Assembly (NCBI RefSeq): GCF_018398875.1 | Contig: NZ_JAGWDK010000016.1 | Span: 62,001-126,000, forward strand | Direction of reading: 5' to 3' | Source of the DNA: Bradyrhizobium sp. sGM-13 | GTDB taxonomy: Bacteria > Pseudomonadota > Alphaproteobacteria > Rhizobiales > Xanthobacteraceae | DNA: 64,000 nt | Part shown: piece after piece, positions 50,827 through 60,492 of the stretch | Position numbering within the stretch: position 1 is the first letter of the stretch | Layout of the letters: every line of letters starts with the position of its first letter | Notes under the pieces: generated by a model | What the model saw: only the letters and a program-made list of their open reading frames with translations | Databases searched by the model: none | Told to the model about the DNA's origin: nothing | Position numbers and translations under genes: made by a program

Positions 50827-51900
50827 ATGGCCATCTACGTCGACAACACCCACCTCGGACGTCACGTCACCGGTCTCGAACGCATTACGCTGGAGCTGTT
50901 CTCCGCCGCAGCGCTCGCACCGCTCGACGTCGTGCCGGTGACGGCGAAGGGTCTTCGGCAGATGTTGACGACGCAGACCCTGGGCCTGCCGATGCGGCTC
51001 GCTGCTTCGTCCTCGATCCTGCTCTGTCCCGGCTTTCCGCCCAGCCCGCTGCTGCGGCCGTTCGCATCGCGGGTGCTACCCTATATCCACGATGATTTCC
51101 TGATCACGCGGCGCGCCGAGCTCAACATGCGGGCGCGTCTTTATATGGCCGGCCCCTTCAGGCTCGCGCTGCGCCACTATCCGCGCTTTCTGGCCAACTC
51201 CGGCGACACCAGGCGCAAACTTACCGCGCATTGCCGGTCCGATGCCGAAGTGACGCTCTATCGTCCCGCGGTGCGCAATGTGTTTGGCCTTGACCCCGGA
51301 CAGCGCGGCGAACGGAGCGCGCGTCCCCAACCGCTGCGGCTGATCGCGCTGGGCACGGTAGAGCCGCGCAAGAATTTTGCAGCGGCGGCGAGAATCCTCG
51401 ATGCATTGCGCATGCAGGGATTTCCCGACGCTACACTGGATATCGTCGGAAGGCCGGGATGGGGTAACGACTGGCAAGCCCTCGAGAAGCAGCCGGGCGT
51501 TACGCTGCACGGATATCAGTCCGCCGACCGCGTCAATCAATTGCTTGACGCCGCCGATCTGTTCATCTGCACCTCCCATGACGAAGGCCTGGGATTGCCG
51601 CTGCTGGAGGCGCAATACGCCGGCCTGCCGATCATCGCCCCCGATGCTTCCATCTTTCGCGAGGTGCTCGGCGAGTCCGGCATCTACATCGATACCGCAG
51701 ATCCTGCTTCGGCGGCCGCGCGGATCGCGGCTGCGCTCTCGAACGAAGATTGGCGCGCTCGATACGTGGCGCAGGCACTACGAAATCTGGCACGCTGGAA
51801 CGATTTGGCCCGCGGCGACCGCGAGAACGTCATCAGCCTGATCGCCCACCTTGCTCACCTTCAGGGAAGCGCCACTCCGGAGTACCGCCGCCTTGCATGA
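50827..51900 (+). CDS. GT4-like glycosyltransferase
   Basis: A 357-residue GT-B fold enzyme. The C-terminal donor-binding half has LRLIALGTVEPRKNFAAAAR, VTLHGYQSADRVNQLLDAAD, and LFICTSHDEGLGLPLLEAQY with the E-x7-E motif (EGLGLPLLE). The N-terminal acceptor half includes GLERITLELFSAAAL. It transfers a sugar to the lipid-linked repeat unit in the cytosol; donor and linkage are not predictable. It lies 19 bases after the polymerase gene and its 3' end overlaps the next gene slightly. Confidence 0.9.
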   Translation: MAIYVDNTHLGRHVTGLERITLELFSAAALAPLDVVPVTAKGLRQMLTTQTLGLPMRLAASSSILLCPGFPPSPLLRPFASRVLPYIHDDFLITRRAELNMRARLYMAGPFRLALRHYPRFLANSGDTRRKLTAHCRSDAEVTLYRPAVRNVFGLDPGQRGERSARPQPLRLIALGTVEPRKNFAAAARILDALRMQGFPDATLDIVGRPGWGNDWQALEKQPGVTLHGYQSADRVNQLLDAADLFICTSHDEGLGLPLLEAQYAGLPIIAPDASIFREVLGESGIYIDTADPASAAARIAAALSNEDWRARYVAQALRNLARWNDLARGDRENVISLIAHLAHLQGSATPEYRRLA

Positions 51901-52999
51901 CACCAGCGCCACAAGGCACCAGGATGGATTGCGGATCATCGCGGCCGGCGCCGTGGTGATCCTTCACTATTCCGATTACTTCAAGGACTTGCCCGTCGGC
52001 CGCTTCATGGTCGCGCACACCTGGCATTTCAATCTGTTCGTGGACCTGTTCTTTGTGGTCTCCGGCTTTGTCATCGCCCGTCAATACTTTGGCCGCGTCG
52101 ATGATGCCGCATCGATCGGCCGCTTCCTGTGGCGTCGCCTCGCCCGCATCTATCCGCTGCATCTCGCCACGCTCGCCTTCTATGTGGCGCTTGCCGGCGC
52201 GCTCCATTTCGGCGCTGCCCGGACCGACAACCCGGCCCGCTATCCGCTTTCCGACCTGCCCGCGCAGTTCCTGCTGCTTCACGCGTTCATTGGCGAGCGC
52301 CTGACGTTCAACTTCCCGAGTTGGTCGCTCTCGGCGGAGATGTTTTGCTATCTGCTTTTTCCGCTGATCGCGCTGATTGCGCAACGCCGCAAGGAGGCGG
52401 TTGTTGCGCTCGTGGTCCTTGCCGCGCTCGCCAATTCCCTTTGGGCATCGGCTGCCGGAACGGTGCCGTGGGCCGACTGGATCAATCAGGGCGGCGCCTT
52501 CAGGGCGGTGCCTGCCTTCAACCTCGGTATGGCCTGCTATCTGTTTCGCGACCGGATCGCGCGTTGGCCCGCGATGCCCGGCGCGCTGGCAGCGTCGCTA
52601 GCGGCGTTCATCCTGTTCGGCTCCCTGCTGCCGACGATGACCGCGCTGTTTGCGATCTACGCGATCGCGATGCTTGCGATACAAGCGGACTGCGCCGGGC
52701 GTGAGACGCTGCTGTCGCGGCTCGGCTTCGATCGCTGGTCGCCGCTGACCTATTCCTGTTACATGCTGCACATCCCGGTTGCGACCATCGTCATCACCCT
52801 TGGATCGCGCCTGCTTTCTTTATCGGAGCATGAACGACTGATTCTGGCGCCGGTGGCGATCATCGTTCTTGCATTTGCGAGCGTCGTCTCGCTGCGCACG
52901 TTCGAAACGCCGCTGCGGCGATATCTGACCGAGGCTTACGACCGCCGCGCCCTCAAACATGAGCCGTCTCCAGCGATCACGCGGCAGGAGAGCACATGA
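51893..52999 (+). CDS. Acyltransferase-3 family membrane protein (first of two)
   Basis: About 368 residues with ten or so membrane helices. Family signatures are RIIAAGAVVILHYSDYFKDL (catalytic-region histidine), FFVVSGFVIARQYF, RRLARIYPLHLATL and NFPSWSLSAEMFCYLLFP. Such enzymes O-acetylate or otherwise acylate sugars of exopolysaccharides. The start is uncertain: TTG 51893 overlaps the glycosyltransferase stop by 8 bases and has GGAG 11 bases upstream, whereas TTG 51851 has no ribosome site. It is followed directly by a second family member. Confidence 0.88.
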   Translation: MHDTSATRHQDGLRIIAAGAVVILHYSDYFKDLPVGRFMVAHTWHFNLFVDLFFVVSGFVIARQYFGRVDDAASIGRFLWRRLARIYPLHLATLAFYVALAGALHFGAARTDNPARYPLSDLPAQFLLLHAFIGERLTFNFPSWSLSAEMFCYLLFPLIALIAQRRKEAVVALVVLAALANSLWASAAGTVPWADWINQGGAFRAVPAFNLGMACYLFRDRIARWPAMPGALAASLAAFILFGSLLPTMTALFAIYAIAMLAIQADCAGRETLLSRLGFDRWSPLTYSCYMLHIPVATIVITLGSRLLSLSEHERLILAPVAIIVLAFASVVSLRTFETPLRRYLTEAYDRRALKHEPSPAITRQEST

Positions 53000-54051
53000 T
53001 GACGGTCGTCGAACGCGTATCCGCAAACCCGCCATCTCTGAGCGTCTCGCGCGCAACGGCCCAAAGCCGCGATAGCGTCGTCGATACCATGCGCGGCATC
53101 GCAATCTTGATGGTGATCGGAATCCATTCGCTGCCACAGCCGCTCGACGCGATCTGGGCAAAATCACTTGATGCAGCGCTACGGCCCTGCGTGCCGGTGT
53201 TCCTGTTCGCTTCCGGATATCTCACGGCGCTTTCCGGCCGCGTCCCGCTGGCAAAGCGGCTAAAGGCAGCCCTGGTCCCTTACGCGATCGCGTTCGCCGC
53301 CGCCTACATCTACATGGCCCTGCACAATCCGGCGATGGACCATCGCGTCGGCACGACGCTCGCCCGGTTCGGGCTGGGATATGTGTTCGTCTACTATTAC
53401 GTCTTCGTTTATGTCTGCTGCACGCTCGGTCTGTGGCTCGTTTTTGCGGCCGGCGGGGACGGACAAACCGCTTCAAGGCAACGGATCACCACTTTGCTGC
53501 TGCTATCGATCGGCTGCGGCCTACTTGCCGGCAGTTATCTTGATCCCGCCATGTCGAGGCTCGGAGCGTCGGCGGCACTGCTCGACGAGATCCGCATGCG
53601 CGACATTCCGTTCTGGTTCTCGTTTGTCGCGCTCGGCGCGCTGATTGCGATGTTCAGGGACGTGCTCGAACAGGATATGCGCCGCGCGCTCCTTGGCGCC
53701 GTGCTGGCCGCCTATTTGTTCTATGCCGGCGTGCGCATTCTCAACGTCGGCGACGCCGCCACTTACGATTCGAGCGCCTTCTTCCTCTATGCGGCCCTGT
53801 TCTGCGTTTCGCTGTTCGCCATCCGGCCGAAATCCGCGCTACTGGGATGGATCGGCTCGGGCAGCTACTTCATCTATCTCTGGCACATCTTCATCGTAAT
53901 GGCGCTGCGCGATCACGCCGGGCTGCGCCAACTCGGCGCCGTCACCAGCTTTGCCGTTTCCTGCGTCTTGACGGCCCTCGTCTCTACCGCGGCGCTGCTC
54001 GCCATACGGCAACTCGCCTCGCCCCGAATCTGCCGCTGGCTGGGGGCTTGA
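52996..54051 (+). CDS. Acyltransferase-3 family membrane protein (second of two)
   Basis: A 351-residue protein with about ten helices, beginning after a 30-residue tail with SVVDTMRGIAILMVIGIHSL, the family opening with its conserved arginine and histidine. It also has PVFLFASGYLTALSGRVPLA and GSGSYFIYLWHIFIVMAL. The ATG overlaps the stop of the preceding acyltransferase gene by 4 bases. Sequence differs substantially from its neighbour, so the two probably modify different positions of the polymer and are not a recent duplication. Confidence 0.88.
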   Translation: MMTVVERVSANPPSLSVSRATAQSRDSVVDTMRGIAILMVIGIHSLPQPLDAIWAKSLDAALRPCVPVFLFASGYLTALSGRVPLAKRLKAALVPYAIAFAAAYIYMALHNPAMDHRVGTTLARFGLGYVFVYYYVFVYVCCTLGLWLVFAAGGDGQTASRQRITTLLLLSIGCGLLAGSYLDPAMSRLGASAALLDEIRMRDIPFWFSFVALGALIAMFRDVLEQDMRRALLGAVLAAYLFYAGVRILNVGDAATYDSSAFFLYAALFCVSLFAIRPKSALLGWIGSGSYFIYLWHIFIVMALRDHAGLRQLGAVTSFAVSCVLTALVSTAALLAIRQLASPRICRWLGA

Positions 54052-54054
54052 GCG

Positions 54055-55494
54055 ATGCTTCTGAAGCACACTTTGCTCTATCTGCCCGCGCAATTCGTCG
54101 GACCACTATTCCAACTTCTGGCGATGATCGTATGGACGCATGTCGTCGACGAGCACACGCTCGGCGTCATCACGCTGATTACGGCCACGCACGAATTGCT
54201 GCAGATCGGCTTTCTCGCCTGGTGGTCGCAGTTTGCGTTGCGTTTCCTCGGACGGTACCAGGACGTCAACGACGCGCCGCGCTTCTATCGCACCGAAAAC
54301 GCGGTCTTGCTGGCGTCCCTCGCGTTGCAAAGCGCGGCCATCGTCGGAATTCTGCATCTGGTCATCGCGCCCGGCGCCGGAACGGGCCTTCTGCTCGCCG
54401 CCATCGCCTATGTGATAACTCGGTCGCTCAACCTCTATATCGGTGAACGCGCCCGCGCGCGGCAGCAGATCCGCGTCTACACGATCCAGCAGGTGTTCGG
54501 GCCATCCGTCGGATTTGTCGTGGGTCTGGTGTTGATCAAACTGCTTGGCCAATCCCCGGATTGGCCACTTGTGGGTTACGCGGCCGCGCAACTGACGGCC
54601 GCACTCATCGTCCTGCCCTGGATCGGCTGGGGTCACCGCTTGTGGCCGATCGACCGGGAGATCGTGGTCCACGCCCTGCGCTACGGCATTCCGCTGATTG
54701 TCGGCGGCGCGCTCGGCTGGGTCGGCCTCAATGCATCGCGCTTCATCGTCAACGAAATGTCCGGAGTGGCCGCCGCCGGTCTGTTCGCCGTCGGATACGG
54801 CCTCGGCCAGCGGGCCGCGGCGGTCGCGGCCATGCTGGTGACGGCAGCAGCGTTCCCGCTGGCGGTAAAAAGCATGGAGCAACACGGTGACCAGGCCGGA
54901 ATGCGCCAGCTCGCCAACAACAGCGCTCTCCTTGTCGCAATCCTGGCGCCAAGCCTCGCCGGCATCATCATACTGAGAGCGGAGATCGTGCATCTCCTGA
55001 TCGCAGCGCCGTTCCAGGCGGTGACACTCGCCATCCTCCCGCTTTCCACGCTCGCCGGCGCAATCCGCAACCTGCGCGCCCATTTCGGCGACCAGGTATT
55101 TCTCCTGCAAAACCGCACGCGCTGGATGATGGCCATTGCCGCAATCGACGCGTCGATGACCGTGGTGTTGAGCGTCTTGTTCCTGCCGCGATGGGGACTG
55201 CCCGGCGTCGCCGGCGCCACGGTGCTGGCGGCACTGGCCGCCGCCATCGTGAGTTTTTCAATCGGGTTTACACGATTTGGCTTGCGCCTTCCGATCGGCC
55301 ATCTCGTGCGCATCGCATTGGCCACCATCGCCATGGCGGCCGTGCTGCGGATATTTCCGGAGGCCCGAACGACCCCGATTCTGGCGGCCCACATTGCGGC
55401 AGGCGCTGCCGCCTATTTCGCAGCGCTTGCCCTGTTCTATGCACCGTCGCTGGTGCGGATGCTTCGGCCGCGCCCCCAGCATTCAGGGGCGTGA
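54055..55494 (+). CDS. Wzx-type lipid-linked oligosaccharide flippase
   Basis: A 479-residue protein with fourteen predicted membrane helices of the MOP/polysaccharide synthase superfamily. The first segment LLKHTLLYLPAQFVGPLFQL, the middle GLNASRFIVNEMSGVAAAGL followed by FAVGYGLG, and VFLLQNRTRWMMAIAAIDAS fit the family. It moves completed undecaprenyl-linked repeat units across the inner membrane. The start lies 3 bases after the acyltransferase stop. This is the last gene of the first plus-strand block, before the inverted GH10 gene. Confidence 0.88.
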   Translation: MLLKHTLLYLPAQFVGPLFQLLAMIVWTHVVDEHTLGVITLITATHELLQIGFLAWWSQFALRFLGRYQDVNDAPRFYRTENAVLLASLALQSAAIVGILHLVIAPGAGTGLLLAAIAYVITRSLNLYIGERARARQQIRVYTIQQVFGPSVGFVVGLVLIKLLGQSPDWPLVGYAAAQLTAALIVLPWIGWGHRLWPIDREIVVHALRYGIPLIVGGALGWVGLNASRFIVNEMSGVAAAGLFAVGYGLGQRAAAVAAMLVTAAAFPLAVKSMEQHGDQAGMRQLANNSALLVAILAPSLAGIIILRAEIVHLLIAAPFQAVTLAILPLSTLAGAIRNLRAHFGDQVFLLQNRTRWMMAIAAIDASMTVVLSVLFLPRWGLPGVAGATVLAALAAAIVSFSIGFTRFGLRLPIGHLVRIALATIAMAAVLRIFPEARTTPILAAHIAAGAAAYFAALALFYAPSLVRMLRPRPQHSGA

Positions 55495-55516
55495 GCGCAT
55501 TCGACACGATCGGCGC

Positions 55517-56617
55517 CTACGACTTCCTGGCATTCTCGAACGCGCGCGCCATCGCGAACCAAAGCGGCTTCTTCTGCATCGACGAGTCGAACGGAAGCGG
55601 CCGAGGCAGCCGTCGCGCGAGCGGATCCTTCTTCTTCGCCGCGTCGGTATAGAACGAGTAGTTATCGGCAAGTTCCCACGCGATCACCATTTTGACGGCC
55701 GGCACCCGAAGCGCGTTGGTCAGGAACTTCTCCGCCGTCTCGGCGATCATGGCATCGCGCGTTGCGATGTCGTCCGGAAACGTGTCGTCGCGCACGTCGA
55801 ACTCGGTCAGATAGATATCGACGCCACGTCCGGCGAGCGCATGAAGGAATTCGGTAAACCGTCCGGGATCGTGCGGATAGCGAGGCTGCAGGTGACTTTG
55901 CAAACCGACGGCATGCAGCGGCACGCCGGCATGCTTCAATTCGTCGACCAGTTGCAGCAGGCCGCGGCGAACCGCGAGGCCGACGTCGTCGTCGCGTTCG
56001 CTATGAGCCTCGTTGAGAACCAGTTTTGTCTTTCGGTCGATCCTCGCCACGCGCTCGAAGGCGCGGCGCACATAGCCGGTACCGAATGTGTCGTACCACG
56101 GACCGAGCCGGTAGCCGCCGGGCGCCTTGTGCCCGGGCCAGAACGGCTCGTTGACGACATCCCATGAATGCAATTTGCCTAGATAGCGGGCAGCCACTTC
56201 GTCGATATAGGAATCAAAGAACCTCTCACGCTCGGCATTGCTCATGCTCTTGATCCATTGCGGAACCCATTCGTTCCAAATCAGGCAATGACCGCGCATC
56301 GGAATATTGTGACTCGCACAAAATTGCAGCAGACGATCTGCACTCTCGAATCGCTTCGGCCCCGGTTGCGGCGCGATGGTTCCCATTTTCATTGCGACGT
56401 CTGTCGTGACGATGCGCACCTGCGTTTGATACAGCTCGCGGTACGCAAGATCCTTGTCGATCACCGGACCAGCAGCCGCGCCGAACACGATTCCGTTACG
56501 AGCTGCGATGACGCCGAGACTCTGTGCAGGCTGTGCAGCGAATGCTTCCTTGCCGCACGAAGCAATGCTTGCTCCTGCGATGAGAGCAAGCGCATCTCGC
56601 CTCGACCACTCGTGCAT
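55517..56617 (-). CDS. GH10-family glycosidase (endo-beta-1,4-xylanase fold)
   Basis: A 366-residue secreted enzyme. The Tat-type signal is SRRDALALIAGASIASCG; a Cys21 lipobox-like ASC also makes a lipoprotein possible. The TIM-barrel has RGHCLIWNEWVPQW, the acid/base Glu157 in WDVVNEPF, and the nucleophile Glu272 in YLTEFDVRD, all canonical for GH10. Length is right for a single catalytic domain, with no binding module. It is on the opposite strand inside the exopolysaccharide locus. It may therefore trim or clear the polymer made by the surrounding genes instead of acting on plant xylan. GGAG precedes its ATG. Confidence 0.92.
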   Translation of the reverse strand: MHEWSRRDALALIAGASIASCGKEAFAAQPAQSLGVIAARNGIVFGAAAGPVIDKDLAYRELYQTQVRIVTTDVAMKMGTIAPQPGPKRFESADRLLQFCASHNIPMRGHCLIWNEWVPQWIKSMSNAERERFFDSYIDEVAARYLGKLHSWDVVNEPFWPGHKAPGGYRLGPWYDTFGTGYVRRAFERVARIDRKTKLVLNEAHSERDDDVGLAVRRGLLQLVDELKHAGVPLHAVGLQSHLQPRYPHDPGRFTEFLHALAGRGVDIYLTEFDVRDDTFPDDIATRDAMIAETAEKFLTNALRVPAVKMVIAWELADNYSFYTDAAKKKDPLARRLPRPLPFDSSMQKKPLWFAMARAFENARKS

Positions 56618-56821
56618 AGCTGATCTCCATCATGTGAATGATTCGTCGCGACGTCTCGTCCATCGCAACGCGGCATCGCCATCGTTGCGTCGCATTAGTT
56701 CGATTTCGTGACGAATGTCCGTCGAGAAAATTTTCGGCACGCAGTTCCCGTCGCGAAGCACGCGTCTGTCGATCGTCCCCCACGAGTGCGTCCCTCGATT
56801 ACATCATCAGCAGGAGTCGAT

Positions 56822-57616
56822 ATGTTGGAACCACCAGCGCAGTTGCAGCCGGGCCTCACTGTCGATGGAATAACGATCAATGTTCCCTCGCTTCCGGAAG
56901 CCGTGTCTTCGATCGTGTCGGCCGCGCAACATGGCGACAACTTCAGCGTCTGCACGCTCAATCTCGACCACGTTGTCCAGCTTCAGCACCATGCCAATTT
57001 TCGTGCGGCCTATCGCCGTGCCCGATTTGTCACCGCCGATGGGTTCCCCATTGTCGTGCTGAGCCGCCTTATGGGCGCGCCAATCGAACGCACGACCGGT
57101 GCCGATCTCGTCGAGCCGGTTTGCGCGGAAGCCCGCAAGAAAGGACTCCCGGTCTTTCTGCTGGGGGCGAACGATCTCACACTCAAGACAGCGGCACGGC
57201 GTTTGTCGGAACGATTCAAGGGATTGCAAATCGCGGGATGCTTTGCGCCGGGACCGGGATTCGATCCTTACTCCAGCGAGGCCGATGCTGCGATCGAGCG
57301 CATCCGAGCCTCGGGCGCCAGAATTTGCTTCGTCGCGCTGGGTGCGCCACGGCAAGAGCTGTTCGCGGCGCGATGCCTCGATGAACTCGATGGAACGGGC
57401 GTGTTGTGCATCGGAGCCGCACTCGATTTCATCGCCGGCACGCAAAACCGCGCGCCGTCCATCGCGCGCAAAACCGGGCTGGAATGGGCATGGCGCATGC
57501 TGCGCGAGCCGCGCCGGCTCGGCCCCCGCTATATCAAATGCATGACAGTCGTTCCGCGCCTCGTTGCGCGAACCATTCCGCAAATTGTTCAGGCACGCAT
57601 GAGGAAAGCGGCATGA
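56822..57616 (+). CDS. WecG/TagA/CpsF-family glycosyltransferase
   Basis: A 264-residue GT26 enzyme. It has FSVCTLNLDHVVQLQHHANF, VTADGFPIVVLSRLMGAPIE (the ADG motif) and CFVALGAPRQELFAARCL (G-x-P-K/R-Q-E). Enzymes of this family add the second sugar onto lipid-linked intermediates, for example ManNAc(A) in enterobacterial common antigen and teichoic acid linkage units. The start MLEPPAQ has AGGAG upstream and is preferred to 56708. Its stop overlaps the next start (ATGA), beginning the second plus-strand block. Confidence 0.92.
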   Translation: MLEPPAQLQPGLTVDGITINVPSLPEAVSSIVSAAQHGDNFSVCTLNLDHVVQLQHHANFRAAYRRARFVTADGFPIVVLSRLMGAPIERTTGADLVEPVCAEARKKGLPVFLLGANDLTLKTAARRLSERFKGLQIAGCFAPGPGFDPYSSEADAAIERIRASGARICFVALGAPRQELFAARCLDELDGTGVLCIGAALDFIAGTQNRAPSIARKTGLEWAWRMLREPRRLGPRYIKCMTVVPRLVARTIPQIVQARMRKAA

Positions 57617-58890
57617 CTTCAACATTGACCCTGGCGCTACGGGCGCGAAATGCCAACCGGATTAAGCCACGTTACCAGATCTGCCTGATCCACCCGTTCG
57701 ATCCGCGCGGCGAGAAGGTCGGCGGCCTCGAAACATACATCCGCGATTTCATTACGTTCCATCCAACCGACACCGACATCCTTTTCATCGGCGTCGACTC
57801 GACGGGCGAGCTGGAGCTCGGCAAGCTTCACCGGATGACGTTCCGAGGCCGCGGCTTCGACTTCCTGCCGATCCTGCACTATTCGGACCAGCAGGCGCGC
57901 GAAGCGGCCCGCAGCGTTCGTACCTCGCTGACCGGGCAATTTTTCATGGCACTGCTCCGCCACTTCGGCCCGATCGCAAGGCTGATCCGCGCCAGGCGGT
58001 GCTCGGTCGATCTGCGGCGGGTGGAATTTTCCTGGTTGCCGGCGATCCTGCGGCTGCCGTTCGTGCAGATGCTTCACGGCGAGGGCGCGCCGAAATTGCA
58101 GATGGATTCGCTGCTGCGGAAATACGCCTTCGTCCACAATACCGGCGAGCGGTTTGCCGTCGCCATGAGCGAGAAATTTCTCTGCGTCAATCCGTTCATC
58201 ACTGAGCGGCTGCAGCGGACCTATCCGCGCCGCAAGGACAAGATCGACACGCTCTGGACATGGGTCAACACGGATATCTTCAAGCCGCAACTCTGGCCGC
58301 TGAACTCTTCGCCGTTCCAGATCGTGTTCGCCGGCAGGCTCGATGAGTTCAAGGATCCACCGCTGATGTTTCGCACGATCGACCGCCTGCGGCGGCGATT
58401 GAACGGCGACGTGCGGTTTCACTATATCGGCACCAGTGATCCGCACCGATTCGAAGAGTTCGGCGCGATCGAAGACATCACCGTCCGCCACGGCTTCAAA
58501 GACGCCGCCGGCATGGCGGAGACGCTGGCAAGCGCGCATGCCGGCATCCTGACATCCGAATTCGAAGGCATGCCGCGCTGCGTGCTCGAGACCCTTGCGG
58601 TCGGCCGGCCGGTCGTCGCCATGCACCTGCCGCAGCTCGAACCCGTGATTCATTCTGGCGTCAGCGGCCATCTGGTGGCGCGAAGCGGCAGCCGTGACGA
58701 CATGGCCGATGCGCTCGCGCAGCGGTTCGTCGACGTCCGGAATGCGATCGACGCGGGCACGATGAACCCGGTACAAATCGCCGACTCCATCCGGGCGTTC
58801 ACGCCGGGCACGCAGCTTGCGCGAGTCTTCCGCTATCATCAGGAAATTCAGGATGCCCGCGGACTTGCCGCCGCGGCGCCGACTTACTGA
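57613..58890 (+). CDS. GT4-family glycosyltransferase
   Basis: A 425-residue GT-B enzyme. N-terminal features are QICLIHPFDPRGEKVGGLET and a central FVQMLHGEGAP. The donor half has FQIVFAGRLDEFKDPPLMFR, TVRHGFKDAAGMAETLASAH and ILTSEFEGMPRCVLETLAVG, the E-x7-E-like motif. The ATG at 57613 overlaps the WecG-type stop by 4 bases; the frame is open further upstream to 57406 but inside the previous gene. It probably adds a sugar to the repeat unit in the cytosol. Confidence 0.9.
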   Translation: MTSTLTLALRARNANRIKPRYQICLIHPFDPRGEKVGGLETYIRDFITFHPTDTDILFIGVDSTGELELGKLHRMTFRGRGFDFLPILHYSDQQAREAARSVRTSLTGQFFMALLRHFGPIARLIRARRCSVDLRRVEFSWLPAILRLPFVQMLHGEGAPKLQMDSLLRKYAFVHNTGERFAVAMSEKFLCVNPFITERLQRTYPRRKDKIDTLWTWVNTDIFKPQLWPLNSSPFQIVFAGRLDEFKDPPLMFRTIDRLRRRLNGDVRFHYIGTSDPHRFEEFGAIEDITVRHGFKDAAGMAETLASAHAGILTSEFEGMPRCVLETLAVGRPVVAMHLPQLEPVIHSGVSGHLVARSGSRDDMADALAQRFVDVRNAIDAGTMNPVQIADSIRAFTPGTQLARVFRYHQEIQDARGLAAAAPTY

Positions 58891-58900
58891 GGGCGCCGGG

Positions 58901-60082
58901 TTGAACATCCTTCTGTTGACCAGCGAGTTCGCCCCCGCGATGGGAGGAATCGGGACTTACGCGCGCGAAATTGCGGCAGCGGCGAGCCGGCTCGGCGCCA
59001 AGGTCACCGTGGTGGCGCCGGACTACGCACGGCAGAATGCCGACAACGATCGCACTCTTCCTTTCGAGGTCGTGCGCTACAGCGGCGGCCTCCACTCCAT
59101 GCGCGACATGCCGCGCAAGATCATGCTGACGCGCCGCGGTGTCCGCGGCGACCGATATGACGTGGTCCATGCCGCCGATTGGCCGTTTTTCATTCCGGTT
59201 GCGCTTTCGAGATGGCGAACGCAGGCGCGGGTATTGATGACGGTGCATGGCACCGAGATCAACGAAACGCAGACGACGCTGAAGCGCATGGCGATCCGCG
59301 GCGCCGGCGTGTTCGGACCGCGGACGGAGATCGTCGCCAACAGCGGTTTTACCGAGACGCTGTTCCGCGAGCGGTTTGCCGTCGACCCGCGCCAAATCAG
59401 CGCGATCAATCTCGGCGTATCGGAGTTCTGGTTCGGCGGCCGACGGACGCGCCGGGAGATTCGCCTGGCCCATCGTCTGCCGGAAGACCGGCTGGTGATG
59501 ATCACGGTCGCGCGCATCACGCGCCGCAAGGGACATCATCTGACGCTGGCCGCCTTGTCTCAGCTTCCGGACGATCTGCGCAATCGCATCACGTGGCTCG
59601 TGATCGGCCCGGACGGCGAAGCCGATTATGTCGATGCTCTGCGGCGCGACGCCGAAGCGGCGGCCTGCGACATTCGTTTCCTCGGCCCGCAATCGAACGA
59701 GGACATCCGCGATCTCTATGCGGCCTCGGATTTCTTTTGCCTGACGGGTCTCCCCGACACGACCGGCCGGGTGGAAGGATTTGGATTGGTCTATCTCGAG
59801 GCCGGGGCCGCCGGCCTGCCGAGCGTCGCGACCGACGTCGGCGGCGTGCCTGACGCCGTGCTCGCCGACGAGACTGGAACTCTCGTGCCGCCGTCGGCCG
59901 AGAGCATATCACAGGCGATCGCAGAGCTGGCCGCCGATCGGAATCTGCGCGCCATTCTCGCGGCAGGCGCGTCATCCCATGCCCGCGCCCTTTCATGGGA
60001 ACGATGCGCAGCGATAACCTATGGCCTGCCCTACACCGGCAAGCCGGCATCTGCAGACCGCGCCATCGGATTAACGGCATGA
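58901..60082 (+). CDS. GT4-family glycosyltransferase
   Basis: A 393-residue enzyme. It opens LNILLLTSEFAPAMGGIGTY, a classical GT4 start. It has LMTVHGTEINETQTTLKRMA, LVMITVARITRRKGHHLTLA and the donor-binding TGRVEGFGLVYLEAGAAGLP (E-x7-E). A TTG start at 58901 with GAGGG 8 bases upstream is preferred because it begins exactly at the first beta strand. ATG 58853 would overlap the upstream gene. It completes the second block of glycosyltransferases. Confidence 0.88.
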   Translation: MNILLLTSEFAPAMGGIGTYAREIAAAASRLGAKVTVVAPDYARQNADNDRTLPFEVVRYSGGLHSMRDMPRKIMLTRRGVRGDRYDVVHAADWPFFIPVALSRWRTQARVLMTVHGTEINETQTTLKRMAIRGAGVFGPRTEIVANSGFTETLFRERFAVDPRQISAINLGVSEFWFGGRRTRREIRLAHRLPEDRLVMITVARITRRKGHHLTLAALSQLPDDLRNRITWLVIGPDGEADYVDALRRDAEAAACDIRFLGPQSNEDIRDLYAASDFFCLTGLPDTTGRVEGFGLVYLEAGAAGLPSVATDVGGVPDAVLADETGTLVPPSAESISQAIAELAADRNLRAILAAGASSHARALSWERCAAITYGLPYTGKPASADRAIGLTA

Positions 60083-60492
60083 GGCTGCTGGTCGCGACCG
60101 CGATGCTGCTGACGCTCGCGAACGGTGCAGCGCGGGCGGACAGCGAGAATTGCCGCAAGAGCCGCGAGTATCTCCTGGGAACGCCCGGCGGCGACCTCTC
60201 CCTGACGCCGCAGGCCTATAACGACCTGTTCAAGATCTGCATCGCGGCATCAGCCATGCCCAACGTAAAGGATGCGTATATCCTGCGCGATGGCGGCATC
60301 GCCGTGGTCCCCAAACAGGACAGCGTTTCAGCGACGGCAGCCACGCTGGCTCAGTTCTGCGACGCCTATCCTCGCGGCGTGCTCCGCTTCATCACCAGCA
60401 AGGAAAAGCTTTCCATCCGCTCCGTGACCGACGTCGCACGGATGTCGTCGACCTCGTCCACGCCATGCAAGAAGATTAAAGGCGTTTCCTAA
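60079..60492 (+). CDS. Small exported protein of unknown function (137 aa)
   Basis: The ATG overlaps the preceding glycosyltransferase stop (ATGA). A signal peptide (MRLLVATAMLLTLANGAARA) precedes a mature domain of about 117 residues with four cysteines (in SENCRKSREYLLG, LFKICIAA, AQFCDAYPRG and SSTPCKKIKG). LSLTPQAYNDLFKICIAASA suggests a helical fold. No family is recognised. Tight coupling to the exopolysaccharide genes suggests a periplasmic accessory. Confidence 0.75.
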   Translation: MRLLVATAMLLTLANGAARADSENCRKSREYLLGTPGGDLSLTPQAYNDLFKICIAASAMPNVKDAYILRDGGIAVVPKQDSVSATAATLAQFCDAYPRGVLRFITSKEKLSIRSVTDVARMSSTSSTPCKKIKGVS

